Assembly (NCBI GenBank): GCA_943328865.2
Contig: CALQBR020000037.1
Location: 1 to 8,705 of the forward strand
Direction of reading: 5' to 3'
Length of the DNA: 8,705 bases
Source: Sphingobacterium thalpophilum
Lineage (GTDB): Bacteria; Bacteroidota; Bacteroidia; Flavobacteriales; Flavobacteriaceae
This document shows positions 1 to 7,153 of the stretch, piece after piece. The notes below the pieces were generated by a model. The model worked only from the letters and a program-made list of their open reading frames with translations, was not told the origin of the DNA and made no database searches. Made by a program: the position numbers and the translations under genes. How positions within the stretch are numbered: position 1 is the stretch's first letter; every line of letters starts with the position of its first letter.

Positions 1-2105
1 AAAGTTTTGTGTAAGTTTAAGTGGCAAACATCAGCGCCAATGGTAGCTGGATTGGTTAATCCTACTTGTGCATTCATGTTGGCTCCGTCCATATAAACCA
101 AACCACCATTTTCATGGATGATATTCGTGATTTCAATAATGGCACTTTCAAAAACACCATGCGTTGATGGATAGGTTACCATCAAAGCTGATAAATTAGC
201 AGCATGTTCAATGGCTTTTGCTCTTAAATCTTCTACATCGATATTTCCATTTTCCATGGTTTTCGTTACGATGATTTGCATTCCTGCCATAGCAGCAGAA
301 GCCGGATTTGTTCCGTGGGCAGAAGCCGGAATTAAACACACATTTCTGTGGTGGTCACCTCTTGATAAATGATAGGCACGAATAGCCATTAATCCAGCAT
401 ATTCTCCTTGAGCACCCGAATTAGGTTGTAACGTTGTCCCTTGGAAACCAGTGATAACATTCAATTGCACCTCTAACTTTTTCAACATGATTTGGTATCC
501 TTCTGCTTGCTCAATTGGAGCAAAAGGGTGAATGTTGTTCCAATTTGCCATAGATAAAGGCAACATTTCAGCAGCAGCATTTAATTTCATTGTACAAGAA
601 CCCAAAGAAATCATCGAATGATTTAACGATAAATCTTTGCGTTCTAATTTCTTAATATAACGCATCAACTGTGATTCTGAATGATGATTGTTGAAAACAT
701 CATGTTGTAAAAAAGTTGATTTTCTTACTAAGTTTTCAGGTACCATTGACTCATCGGTTAATTGACTAACGCTTACCGCATCTTTCCCCGTCGCTTCAGC
801 GAAAATGGCAATGATTTGGTTGATATCGTTTATCGAAGTCGTTTCGTTAAAAGAAATCGAAATCGTTTCAGCATCTGGATAGAAAAAGTTTACTTCGTGT
901 TTTTCAGCAATAGCTTTAACTTTATTCGCCTCAGCTTTTACTAAAATGGTATCGAAGAAAGCAGAATTGGTTTGATAAACCCCTAATTTATTTAAAGCAT
1001 CCGCAGTGGTAACTGCAGAAGCATGTACTTTATTAGCAATATATTTTAAACCTTTAGGTCCGTGATACACCGCATACATTCCGGCCATAACAGCCAATAA
1101 AACTTGAGCGGTACAAATATTTGAAGTTGCTTTTTCACGTTTGATGTGTTGTTCACGTGTTCCTAGCGCCATACGTAACGCGCGGTTTCCGTTTACATCG
1201 ATAGAAACGCCAATGATTCTTCCTGGCATTGAACGTTTGTATTCTTCTTTCGTTGCAAAAAATCCAGCATGAGGTCCGCCGTAACCCATTGGAATTCCAA
1301 AACGTTGCGAAGTACCTACAACTACAGCTGCGCCTATTTCACCAGGAGCAGTTAATTTTGCTAAAGATAAAATATCAGCTGCAACCGCTACTTTTATTTC
1401 ATTTGCTGCGGCTTTTGAGATGAATCCGGCATAATCATAAACTTGACCATATTTTCCTGGATATTGTAAAATAGCCCCGAAAAAATCAGTTGAAAAATCA
1501 AATGTTTCATGATTACCAATAACTAATTCAATGTTAAGTGGCGCTGAACGTGTTTGTAAAACCGATAACGTTTGTGGTAAAATTTCTTCAGAAACGAAGA
1601 ATTTGTTGATGTTGTTTTTCTTTTGATCACGAGAACGAACGTCGAACAATAATGCCATCGCTTCTGCAGCAGCTGTTCCTTCGTCTAATAAAGAAGCATT
1701 GGCAATCTCCATTCCGGTTAATTCAATAACAGTTGTTTGAAAATTTAAAATGGCTTCTAGACGCCCTTGCGCAATTTCGGCTTGGTAAGGGGTGTAAGCC
1801 GTGTACCATCCTGGGTTTTCAAAAATATTCCGTTGAATAACGGCTGGAACGATAGCAGGGTGATATCCTAAGCCAAGGTATGATTTGAATACTTTATTTT
1901 TCTTTCCTAATTCTTGAATATGATTTAAGTATTCATATTCGGTCATTGCAGGATCTAATTTCAATGGTGTTTTCAATCGAATATCGTCCGGAAGGGTTTC
2001 GTAGATTAAACGATCCATATCTGTAACGCCAATAGTTTTCAACATGTGTTGAAGGTCATTCTCTCTCGGGCCTATGTGTCTTAAAGCAAAAGCATCTGTT
2101 CTCAT
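1..2105 (-). CDS. gcvP: Glycine dehydrogenase (decarboxylating), P-protein, 5' part (C-terminus beyond left edge)
   Basis: This is the P-protein of the glycine cleavage system. It decarboxylates glycine with pyridoxal phosphate and passes the aminomethyl group to the lipoyl arm of GcvH. The reading frame is open from ATG at 2105 to the left edge (701 codons) and starts MRTDAFALRHIGPRENDL, a typical P-protein N-terminus. Other visible motifs are GSCTMKLN at residues 502-509, STHGVF at about 647-652, and DVCHLNLHKT at 692-701. K700 in the last motif matches the PLP-binding lysine of the family. Both the N-terminal and C-terminal halves lie in one chain, so this is the long single-subunit form, usually about 950 residues; roughly 250 are missing here. 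No frameshift was found. The leader has no Shine-Dalgarno motif, and neither a glycine riboswitch nor gcvT or gcvH is visible nearby. The gene is divergent from the UbiA-like gene. Confidence 0.97.
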   Translation of the reverse strand, partial: MRTDAFALRHIGPRENDLQHMLKTIGVTDMDRLIYETLPDDIRLKTPLKLDPAMTEYEYLNHIQELGKKNKVFKSYLGLGYHPAIVPAVIQRNIFENPGWYTAYTPYQAEIAQGRLEAILNFQTTVIELTGMEIANASLLDEGTAAAEAMALLFDVRSRDQKKNNINKFFVSEEILPQTLSVLQTRSAPLNIELVIGNHETFDFSTDFFGAILQYPGKYGQVYDYAGFISKAAANEIKVAVAADILSLAKLTAPGEIGAAVVVGTSQRFGIPMGYGGPHAGFFATKEEYKRSMPGRIIGVSIDVNGNRALRMALGTREQHIKREKATSNICTAQVLLAVMAGMYAVYHGPKGLKYIANKVHASAVTTADALNKLGVYQTNSAFFDTILVKAEANKVKAIAEKHEVNFFYPDAETISISFNETTSINDINQIIAIFAEATGKDAVSVSQLTDESMVPENLVRKSTFLQHDVFNNHHSESQLMRYIKKLERKDLSLNHSMISLGSCTMKLNAAAEMLPLSMANWNNIHPFAPIEQAEGYQIMLKKLEVQLNVITGFQGTTLQPNSGAQGEYAGLMAIRAYHLSRGDHHRNVCLIPASAHGTNPASAAMAGMQIIVTKTMENGNIDVEDLRAKAIEHAANLSALMVTYPSTHGVFESAIIEITNIIHENGGLVYMDGANMNAQVGLTNPATIGADVCHLNLHKT

Positions 2106-2135
2106 TGGGGTAAAATAAGTTGTTATTTTAAAGCT

Positions 2136-2159
2136 TGTAAAATTAATTATTAATTTACA
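2136..2159. repeat. Imperfect AT-rich palindrome in the gcvP / membrane-protein intergenic region
   Basis: The left arm TGTAAAATTAAT (2136-2147) and the right arm ATTAATTTACA (2149-2159) are reverse complements apart from one extra A. The palindrome lies 31-54 bases upstream of the gcvP start, where its promoter should be. It could be an operator, but AT-rich DNA produces such palindromes by chance. I found no exact TAnnTTTG for gcvP. The nearest form, TAATTTTA on the minus strand, falls inside this palindrome and lacks the final G. Confidence 0.35.
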
Positions 2160-2211
2160 GATTTAAACCTTTTTTTGGAGCAATTTTTAGCATTTTTTCA
2201 ACCAAATCTAC

Positions 2212-2238
2212 TTGTTGTTAACAGTTTGATTAATTTTG
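2212..2238 (+). promoter_or_regulatory. Flavobacterial-type promoter for the UbiA-like gene, possibly giving a leaderless mRNA
   Basis: TAATTTTG at 2231-2238 is an exact match to the Bacteroidota -7 consensus TAnnTTTG. TTG at 2212-2214 lies 16 bases upstream as a possible -33 element, slightly closer than the usual spacing. The -7 element ends only 5 bases before ATG 2244, so transcription should begin at or within a few bases of the start codon. The element's position also argues against the upstream in-frame TTG at 2175 as the real start. Confidence 0.6.
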
Positions 2239-2243
2239 TAGTT

Positions 2244-3047
2244 ATGAGAATTCTTCGAGCACTATTTGATTTTTATATCAACAGCAGCATACACGTTGCT
2301 GTAGCGATGCTTTCGTTGGTTTGCATCACCAATCAAATCCTATCGATACCAATAGATTTTATGTTGACTGGCTTTTCTTTTTTTGGAACTATGGTAGGGT
2401 ATAATTTTGTAAAATATGAAAGTTGGCTCCAAAATAACAAACCGATTGATCATTCATTAAAAGTGATTTATACCATAAGTTTGATGTCTTTTCTTGCAGC
2501 ATTTTTTTGTTTTTTGCACTTGCCTTTTCTTGTCCAAATTTATGTGATGGCTTTTGTGTTGTTGCTATTGCTTTATGCCATTCCGTTTTTTCCCAATAAA
2601 AGAAATCTCCGCAATTGGAGTGGTGTCAAAATATACTTAGTTGCCTTTTGTTGGACAGGGATCTCTTTTTTGCTTCCATTAGTAAATTTAGGAATACCTT
2701 TTTCAAATGTCGTATTAATTTGTATTTTCCAAAGATTTTTAATGATCTTGGCTTTAATCTTAATTTTTGAAATCATCGATTTAAAAAAAGATGCCATTTC
2801 CTTAGGCACGGTTCCTCAAAGAATAGGAGTAAAGCGAACGAAAATAGTAGGGTTGTTATTATTAATTCTATTTTGTTTTTTAGAATTTATAAAAGTTGAA
2901 TTTAACCAGACGTCGTTTGTAATTAATGTAAAATGGAGTATTATTGCCGCTTTGTTTACCCTTTTTGCCCATCCCAATCGGTCTAAATATTATACTTCTT
3001 TCTGGGTAGAAAGTCTTCCTGTAATAGGATTACTACTTAGTTTGTAG
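2244..3047 (+). CDS. Polytopic membrane protein, UbiA prenyltransferase-like
   Basis: The product is 267 residues from ATG 2244. An in-frame TTG at 2175 would add 23 residues, but it lies upstream of the promoter, so ATG was chosen. The protein is very hydrophobic, with about seven to nine likely membrane spans (for example near 40-55, 73-92, 96-115, 128-148, 153-176, 200-216 and 230-242). Two features suggest the UbiA superfamily, whose members transfer prenyl groups to aromatic or other acceptors in the membrane. FEIIDLKKD at about 175-183, followed by LGTVPQRIG at 187-195, resembles the second Asp-rich motif and the TLP..G stretch after it. YAIPFFPNKR at 111-120 resembles the cytosolic loop. 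The first motif, normally NDxxD, seems to be replaced by GYNFVKYE at 52-59, with no aspartate. It may have an altered substrate, or may not be an active prenyltransferase. The gene stands alone, divergent from gcvP, and no neighbour hints at a substrate. Confidence 0.75.
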   Translation: MRILRALFDFYINSSIHVAVAMLSLVCITNQILSIPIDFMLTGFSFFGTMVGYNFVKYESWLQNNKPIDHSLKVIYTISLMSFLAAFFCFLHLPFLVQIYVMAFVLLLLLYAIPFFPNKRNLRNWSGVKIYLVAFCWTGISFLLPLVNLGIPFSNVVLICIFQRFLMILALILIFEIIDLKKDAISLGTVPQRIGVKRTKIVGLLLLILFCFLEFIKVEFNQTSFVINVKWSIIAALFTLFAHPNRSKYYTSFWVESLPVIGLLLSL

Positions 3048-3055
3048 GTGTAACG

Positions 3056-4579
3056 CTATTTCTTTTCTTTAGCAGCTTCATGCTCCAAGGCATTGATAAT
3101 GTCTTTTATGTTGGTTGCACTAAAATGTTTGGCTTTGATGGTTTTGTTTTTATCCAATAAATACAAAACTGGTGTAGATACAATATCATATTTTGAATTA
3201 ATATTATTGAAATAAGTTCCATCGTAAACGTTAATCCAATCTAATTTTTTTTCGTCTAAGTATTTGATGTATTTGTCATATTCCTTTTCGGTGTAGACTG
3301 CAAAGACTTTAATATCTTTATTTTGTTTTTGTAAAGCATGGTATTCCTCTAGGATTATTGGGATTTCTTTCTGACAATGACCGCAATCGACATCCCAAAA
3401 AACAAGTAAAGTGTAATCGGCTTTTACCGCATGTAATTTGGTAAATGTCTTTTCAATTTCCTGAAAATTAGCGTTGAAAATATTGGTCGCATCAGCACTA
3501 TTTTTGACGGTTTCAAATCCCATTTTAGCTATTTTTGACCTATCGATAATGTTAATCATAGCCAGATCGGGGGCTGTTTTTCCAATTAGTAGCGGACTTA
3601 TTTTGTTTGCTCTGTCAATTACATTTTTTACCACATCCGAATTGTCGTAGATGCCGTCTGCTTTACCAGTTTTAAAATACCGATCTGCCAAATGGACAAA
3701 AACTTTGTCAAATCCCATCATTTTTGATGTTTCATACAGGTAGGTAAAATGCGCAATTAAAAGTTTGTTCAATAGGCTGCCTTGGGTGGTTTGATCTAAA
3801 ATCCGATCTATTTCAACAGCGACAGAATCGGGATGTTTTAGAATGGCCGAATCAAAATACCGTTTTAGTTTATTCGCAAATACGGGTGTTCTGCAGATGG
3901 CGTCCTCTTTAAAATTCACGTTATCCCAATAATGTTTTTTGTAATAATTATAAACCATTAAACTATCGGGTCTTCCATTAGCTGCTTTTGGAACATTTTT
4001 TAAGGTTTTCTCTATTTTTAAATTAAGGAGATCTCCTATGTAATTGCCTTTGTTGGTTTCATATAATTTTTCTTCGTAGGCAAGTACTTGGTCATAAAAT
4101 ATTTTTTGCTTTGCAGTAATTAATGCAACAGAATCTTTTTTACTGAGGTTTTTGGATTTTTTATAAACCGAATCTAATGCACTCCCTTGTTTGTTAATGA
4201 ATTTTATGTAATTTAAAAAATCATTTTGGGTTTTTGAGTTTGTGGCCCTGAGGTCTTCTAAATAATTCTTGAGCGCATCGCTTTTCAGTTCTAATTTTTG
4301 AGTGGTCTCATCAATAATGAAATCAAAATAAATGCTCTTTTGCTGGCTTACCAAAGAATAAATCCCTTTTTCTAATTTTCCTTTTCCATTAAAGATGATT
4401 TTTCCATTTTTAATATTCCTGCAAGTGTCTTTAATTAATGTTTTGTCAAACTGATAAAAGGTTAAATAGGCGATAGAGTCTTTACAGTGCTTTAAATCAA
4501 TCTTGATTTCGTATCCCGATTGGGCTTCTGAATTCAATGAAATTAGGCATAGTAAAAGGATTGCTAATAACTTTTTCAT
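3056..4579 (-). CDS. Secreted thioredoxin-like protein of the TlpA type with DUF4369/DUF5106-like N-terminal part
   Basis: The product is 507 residues. Residues 1-20 (MKKLLAILLLCLISLNSEAQ) form a Sec signal peptide. C11 is not in a lipobox context, so a soluble periplasmic or exported protein is more likely than a lipoprotein. Residues about 21-110 look like the beta-rich DUF4369 domain common in Bacteroidota thiol-disulfide proteins, and about 115-330 are helical and charged, as in DUF5106. These two domain names are from memory of the family architecture. The C-terminal thioredoxin fold begins near IGKTAPDL (332-339), carries the redox motif CGHC at 399-402 within FWDVDCGHC, and has the expected cis-proline at STP (468-470). 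The likely role is reduction or exchange of disulfides in exported proteins; the partner is unknown. The gene lies downstream of dcp, but a terminator and a 207-bp gap suggest separate transcription. No Shine-Dalgarno motif is present. Confidence 0.9.
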   Translation of the reverse strand: MKKLLAILLLCLISLNSEAQSGYEIKIDLKHCKDSIAYLTFYQFDKTLIKDTCRNIKNGKIIFNGKGKLEKGIYSLVSQQKSIYFDFIIDETTQKLELKSDALKNYLEDLRATNSKTQNDFLNYIKFINKQGSALDSVYKKSKNLSKKDSVALITAKQKIFYDQVLAYEEKLYETNKGNYIGDLLNLKIEKTLKNVPKAANGRPDSLMVYNYYKKHYWDNVNFKEDAICRTPVFANKLKRYFDSAILKHPDSVAVEIDRILDQTTQGSLLNKLLIAHFTYLYETSKMMGFDKVFVHLADRYFKTGKADGIYDNSDVVKNVIDRANKISPLLIGKTAPDLAMINIIDRSKIAKMGFETVKNSADATNIFNANFQEIEKTFTKLHAVKADYTLLVFWDVDCGHCQKEIPIILEEYHALQKQNKDIKVFAVYTEKEYDKYIKYLDEKKLDWINVYDGTYFNNINSKYDIVSTPVLYLLDKNKTIKAKHFSATNIKDIINALEHEAAKEKK

Positions 4580-4626
4580 AATAAGGGCTGTTTTAGGACT
4601 AAAAGAATCATACTTCGACTAAGGAA

Positions 4627-4634
4627 CAAAAATA
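4627..4634 (-). promoter_or_regulatory. Candidate -7 element for the TlpA-type gene
   Basis: The minus strand reads TATTTTTG here, an exact match to TAnnTTTG, 47 bases upstream of the ATG at 4579. That would give a leader of roughly 40 bases. No TTG is found at the expected -33 distance, where the strand is a T-rich tract. The match could therefore be chance in AT-rich DNA. Confidence 0.4.
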
Positions 4635-4732
4635 ATAAAAAGAAAAAAAAATAGTTGTGGTTGTGGCGAATTTTAATCATTGGAAATGGGAGGTTATCCG
4701 TATTTTTCGATTGGTTTAAATTCCCAGCTTTT

Positions 4733-4774
4733 ATAAAAACGGGATTGCCGAAAATGATTCCAACAATCCTGTTT
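4733..4774 (-). terminator. Intrinsic terminator downstream of dcp
   Basis: On the minus strand AAACAGGATTG (4774-4764) pairs with CAATCCCGTTT (4747-4737) through 10 of 11 positions, with one A-C mismatch. The inner bases can extend the stem further using G-U pairs. The stem runs straight into TTTTTAT (4739-4733). It begins 12 bases after the dcp stop codon, so it should end the dcp transcript and separate it from the TlpA-type gene. Confidence 0.75.
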
Positions 4775-4786
4775 GGGGTTTAATTG

Positions 4787-6814
4787 CTATACCAATCCTG
4801 CTCTCTTTAAAAGCGCATCGGGTTTAGGTTCATGGCCTCTAAAGCGTTTGTATAGTATCATCGGATGTTCGGTGCCGCCTTTGGAGAGTATGTTTTCTTT
4901 AAATTTTGTAGCAACTTCTTTGTCGAAAATTCCTTTTTCTTGAAAATATTCAAACGCATCAGCATCGAGTACTTCGGCCCATTTGTAGCTATAATAACCC
5001 GAAGAATATCCGCCTTGAAAGATATGAGAAAAGGAAGTACTCATCGCGTTTTCTTTTACGTCAGGATACAATTGGGTTGCTGCAAATTGTTCGGTTTCAA
5101 AAGCTTTAAGGTCTTTGATATTTGAAGGATCTTGCGCATGCCAACCCATATCCAAGAGTCCGAAACTCAATTGGCGCATGGTAGCCATTCCCTCTTGAAA
5201 ACTAGCGCTTTCTTTGATTTTATGCACGAGTGCCATTGGAATCATTTCGTCAGTTTGGTAGTGATAAGCAAATAAGGCCAAGGCTTCGGGTTCATAACAC
5301 CAATTTTCTAAAATTTGACTTGGTAATTCTACAAAATCCCAATACACGCTTGTTCCTGACAGACTAGGGTAGGTGGTGTTGGCTAACATACCATGTAAGG
5401 CGTGGCCAAATTCATGGAACAATGTGGTGACTTCATTAAAAGTTAATAATGAAGGTTTGGTCTCAGTGGGTTTTGTGAAATTGCATACAATCGAAATATG
5501 AGGTCTTTCGTTGTGGCCTTTTTTTATGAATTGGGATTTAAAAGACGTCATCCAAGCACCATTGCGTTTGCCTTTTCTCGGGAAAAAGTCAGCGTAAAAA
5601 ATAGCAACCAATTGATCGTCTTCATCTTTTACCGCATAGGTTTTGACTTCGTCATGGTATTTGTCAATTTCGGAAATTGCTTCAAAAGTGATTCCGTATA
5701 ACTTTTGTGCTACCATAAAAGCACCTTCTAATACCTTCTCTAATTGGAAATAGGGTTTTAGAATCTCGTCATCTAAATCGAAAAGCTCTTGTTTTAATTT
5801 TTCAGCGTAATACGCCCCATCCCATTTCTCGAGTTGGTCAATGCCATGTAAGGCTTTCGCAAAAGCGGTTAGTTGCGCAAATTCTTTCGTAGCTGCTGGT
5901 TTGGCTTTGGCTAGTAAATCGGTAGCAAATGCTTTTACCTTTTCAGGGTTTTCTGCCATTCGTTCTTCTAGTACAAAATGGGCGTGTGTGGCATATCCTA
6001 ATAATTGGGCTCTCTCAAATCGCAATTGCGCAATTTGAAGAACTATTTTTTGGTTGTCAAATTCATTGTTTTGGAATCCTTTAGCACCAAAAGCGAGGCT
6101 CATTTTTTTTCGCAATTCCCGATTGTCGGCATAGGTCACAAAAGGCAAATAACTAGGGTGGTCAAGGGTGAAAATCCAGCCTTCCTTTTCTTGGTTTTTT
6201 GCCAAAGCGCGTGCTGCTTCAATCGCTCCTTCAGGCAATCCGGCTAAATCGTTCTCATTAGTCAGATGTAATTGAAAAGCTTGTGTTTCTGCTAATACAT
6301 TTTCGCCAAACTGCAAACTTAATTTAGAGAGTTCTTTGTCAATTTCTCGCAATTGTGCTTTTTTATCATCGGGTAAATTGGCGCCATTTCTTGAAAAGCT
6401 CTTGTATTTTTTCTCTAAAAGCGTCGTTTCTTCAGGATTTAGGGATAGTTTCTCTCGTTGCTCGTAAACGGCTTTTACTCGTGCAAACAAATCAGGATTC
6501 AGTCGCACGTCATTTCCAAATTCAGATAATAGTGGAGAAACCTCCTGTGCTATTTTTTGAATTTCATCATTGGTCTCTGCGGAATTCAAATTAAAAAAAA
6601 TACTGGAAATCCGATCCAGCGTATGACCACTAAAGGCGAGGGCTTCAATGGTATTCTCAAAAGTGGGATTTATCGGGTTTCTTACAATAGCGTCAATTTC
6701 TGATTGGGCTAATGCAATTGCTTTCTTAAAAGCAGGAAGGAAATCTTCATTTTTAATCTTAGAAAAAGGAGCGGTATCGAATGGGGTGTTGAATTTTGTG
6801 GTCAGTATACTCAT
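4787..6814 (-). CDS. dcp: M3-family zinc oligopeptidase, peptidyl-dipeptidase Dcp / oligopeptidase A-like
   Basis: This 675-residue metallopeptidase cleaves short peptides, as in Dcp (which removes C-terminal dipeptides) or PrlC/OpdA; the two cannot be separated from sequence alone. The length is close to those enzymes (about 680). The zinc site is HEFGH at 467-471 in TLFHEFGHALHG, with E496 in DFVELPSQ as third ligand, 25 residues after H471 as in the family. E468 is the catalytic base. SHIFQGGYSSGYYSYKW at 596-612 supplies the conserved histidine and tyrosines that bind substrate and stabilise the transition state. The N-terminus, MSILTTKFNTPFDTAPFSKI, matches the family start and has no signal peptide, so the enzyme should be cytoplasmic and serve peptide turnover. 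The gene is monocistronic by its own promoter and terminator. All expected key residues are present. Confidence 0.95.
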   Translation of the reverse strand: MSILTTKFNTPFDTAPFSKIKNEDFLPAFKKAIALAQSEIDAIVRNPINPTFENTIEALAFSGHTLDRISSIFFNLNSAETNDEIQKIAQEVSPLLSEFGNDVRLNPDLFARVKAVYEQREKLSLNPEETTLLEKKYKSFSRNGANLPDDKKAQLREIDKELSKLSLQFGENVLAETQAFQLHLTNENDLAGLPEGAIEAARALAKNQEKEGWIFTLDHPSYLPFVTYADNRELRKKMSLAFGAKGFQNNEFDNQKIVLQIAQLRFERAQLLGYATHAHFVLEERMAENPEKVKAFATDLLAKAKPAATKEFAQLTAFAKALHGIDQLEKWDGAYYAEKLKQELFDLDDEILKPYFQLEKVLEGAFMVAQKLYGITFEAISEIDKYHDEVKTYAVKDEDDQLVAIFYADFFPRKGKRNGAWMTSFKSQFIKKGHNERPHISIVCNFTKPTETKPSLLTFNEVTTLFHEFGHALHGMLANTTYPSLSGTSVYWDFVELPSQILENWCYEPEALALFAYHYQTDEMIPMALVHKIKESASFQEGMATMRQLSFGLLDMGWHAQDPSNIKDLKAFETEQFAATQLYPDVKENAMSTSFSHIFQGGYSSGYYSYKWAEVLDADAFEYFQEKGIFDKEVATKFKENILSKGGTEHPMILYKRFRGHEPKPDALLKRAGLV

Positions 6815-6817
6815 GAG

Positions 6818-6828
6818 TGTTTATTTAA
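6818..6828 (-). promoter_or_regulatory. A-rich translation-initiation leader of dcp
   Basis: The minus strand reads TTAAATAAACA at -14 to -4 before the dcp ATG, with no Shine-Dalgarno motif. The identical 11-mer lies at the same distance before purE (7638-7648). A-rich leaders without Shine-Dalgarno pairing are known for Flavobacterium translation starts, so the match supports both annotated starts. Confidence 0.5.
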
Positions 6829-6857
6829 GAAAGTACAGTTTTAGGAATAAAGATAGA

Positions 6858-6888
6858 CAAAGATAGGGATTAATAGAAATGCTGTCAA
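6858..6888 (-). promoter_or_regulatory. Consensus flavobacterial promoter for dcp
   Basis: On the minus strand TTG (6888-6886, in context TTGACA) is followed after exactly 20 bases by TATCTTTG (6865-6858). This matches the known Bacteroidota arrangement TTG-N17-23-TAnnTTTG. Transcription should start near 6852, leaving a leader of about 38 bases before the ATG at 6814. A second near-copy, TATCTTTA, follows at once on the same strand and may be a weaker alternative -7 element. Confidence 0.8.
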
Positions 6889-7124
6889 CGGCTTTTTCTT
6901 GTAGGATTTTAGCTTTTTGGAACGATTTGTCTAAATTTTTTTAAAAAAATATCAAAATAGTGTACGCTTTGTCGGTTTTTTGCGTACTTTTAACGTAGAA
7001 GTTGTGAAGGAATTCTAAATAACGATTTTATAAGCCCTTTTTGTCCCCAAGTCAAAAATAAGTTTTAATTCATTAAACGACTGTCCTGCTAAGTTTACCT
7101 AAGCTTAGACCTTCAACTTCAGAT
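6889..7124. other. Non-coding stretch between the dcp promoter and the purE terminator
   Basis: No plausible gene was found in these 236 bases on either strand; the longest ATG-started frames are about 20 codons. The stretch holds three small palindromes: a T7A7 core at 6935-6950, the GTACGC/GCGTAC pair at 6962-6987, and CTAAGCTTAG at 7099-7108. No tRNA, riboswitch or known small RNA was recognised. Together with the flanking leader and terminator, the whole gap from dcp to purE is 337 bases. Confidence 0.6.
6962..6987. repeat. Inverted repeat GTACGC-N14-GCGTAC
   Basis: Two perfect 6-base arms, GTACGC at 6962-6967 and GCGTAC at 6982-6987, flank a 14-base T-rich loop. On the plus strand the right arm is followed by TTTT, so a weak hairpin or terminator-like structure is possible; an operator is an alternative. 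It lies about 75 bases upstream of the dcp -33 element. The stem is short and its function is unknown. Confidence 0.4.
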
Positions 7125-7153
7125 AAAAAAAGCTCCAAAACGGAGCTTTTTTT
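7125..7153 (-). terminator. Intrinsic terminator of the purK-purE operon, overlapping the purE stop codon
   Basis: AAAAAAAGCTCC (7125-7136) and GGAGCTTTTTTT (7142-7153) form a perfect 12-bp stem around the loop AAAAC. On the minus strand the GC core is followed by seven T bases, a classic terminator. Because of its symmetry it could also act on plus-strand transcripts. Its outermost two bases lie inside the purE stop codon (7152-7154), so the hairpin starts without any 3' spacer. Confidence 0.9.

Noticed and set aside
762..1423. Plus-strand open frames of 60 and 64 codons opposite gcvP
   Set aside because: The minus-strand gcvP frame is continuous and conserved through this region, so these are chance frames.
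2175..2243. TTG at 2175 as the start of the UbiA-like gene
   Set aside because: It would put 23 extra codons over the TTG and TAATTTTG promoter elements, and ATG 2244 gives a more natural N-terminus.
2106..2243. Glycine riboswitch upstream of gcvP
   Set aside because: The region is only 138 bases, is AT-rich and shows no GC-bearing paired helices of the glycine aptamer type.
2573..2809. A 78-codon minus-strand frame inside the UbiA-like gene
   Set aside because: It is lysine-rich, as expected from the reverse complement of a Phe/Leu-rich membrane protein, and has no promoter or start context.
4865..6866. Several plus-strand open frames of 65-86 codons opposite dcp, plus one of 72 codons at 6648-6866
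   Set aside because: They are antisense to a complete M3 peptidase, show no recognisable domain and have low-complexity composition; they are shadows.
6879..6947. A 22-codon plus-strand frame starting at ATG 6879 in the dcp upstream region
   Set aside because: It is too short and runs through the dcp promoter and a T7A7 tract; nothing supports translation.
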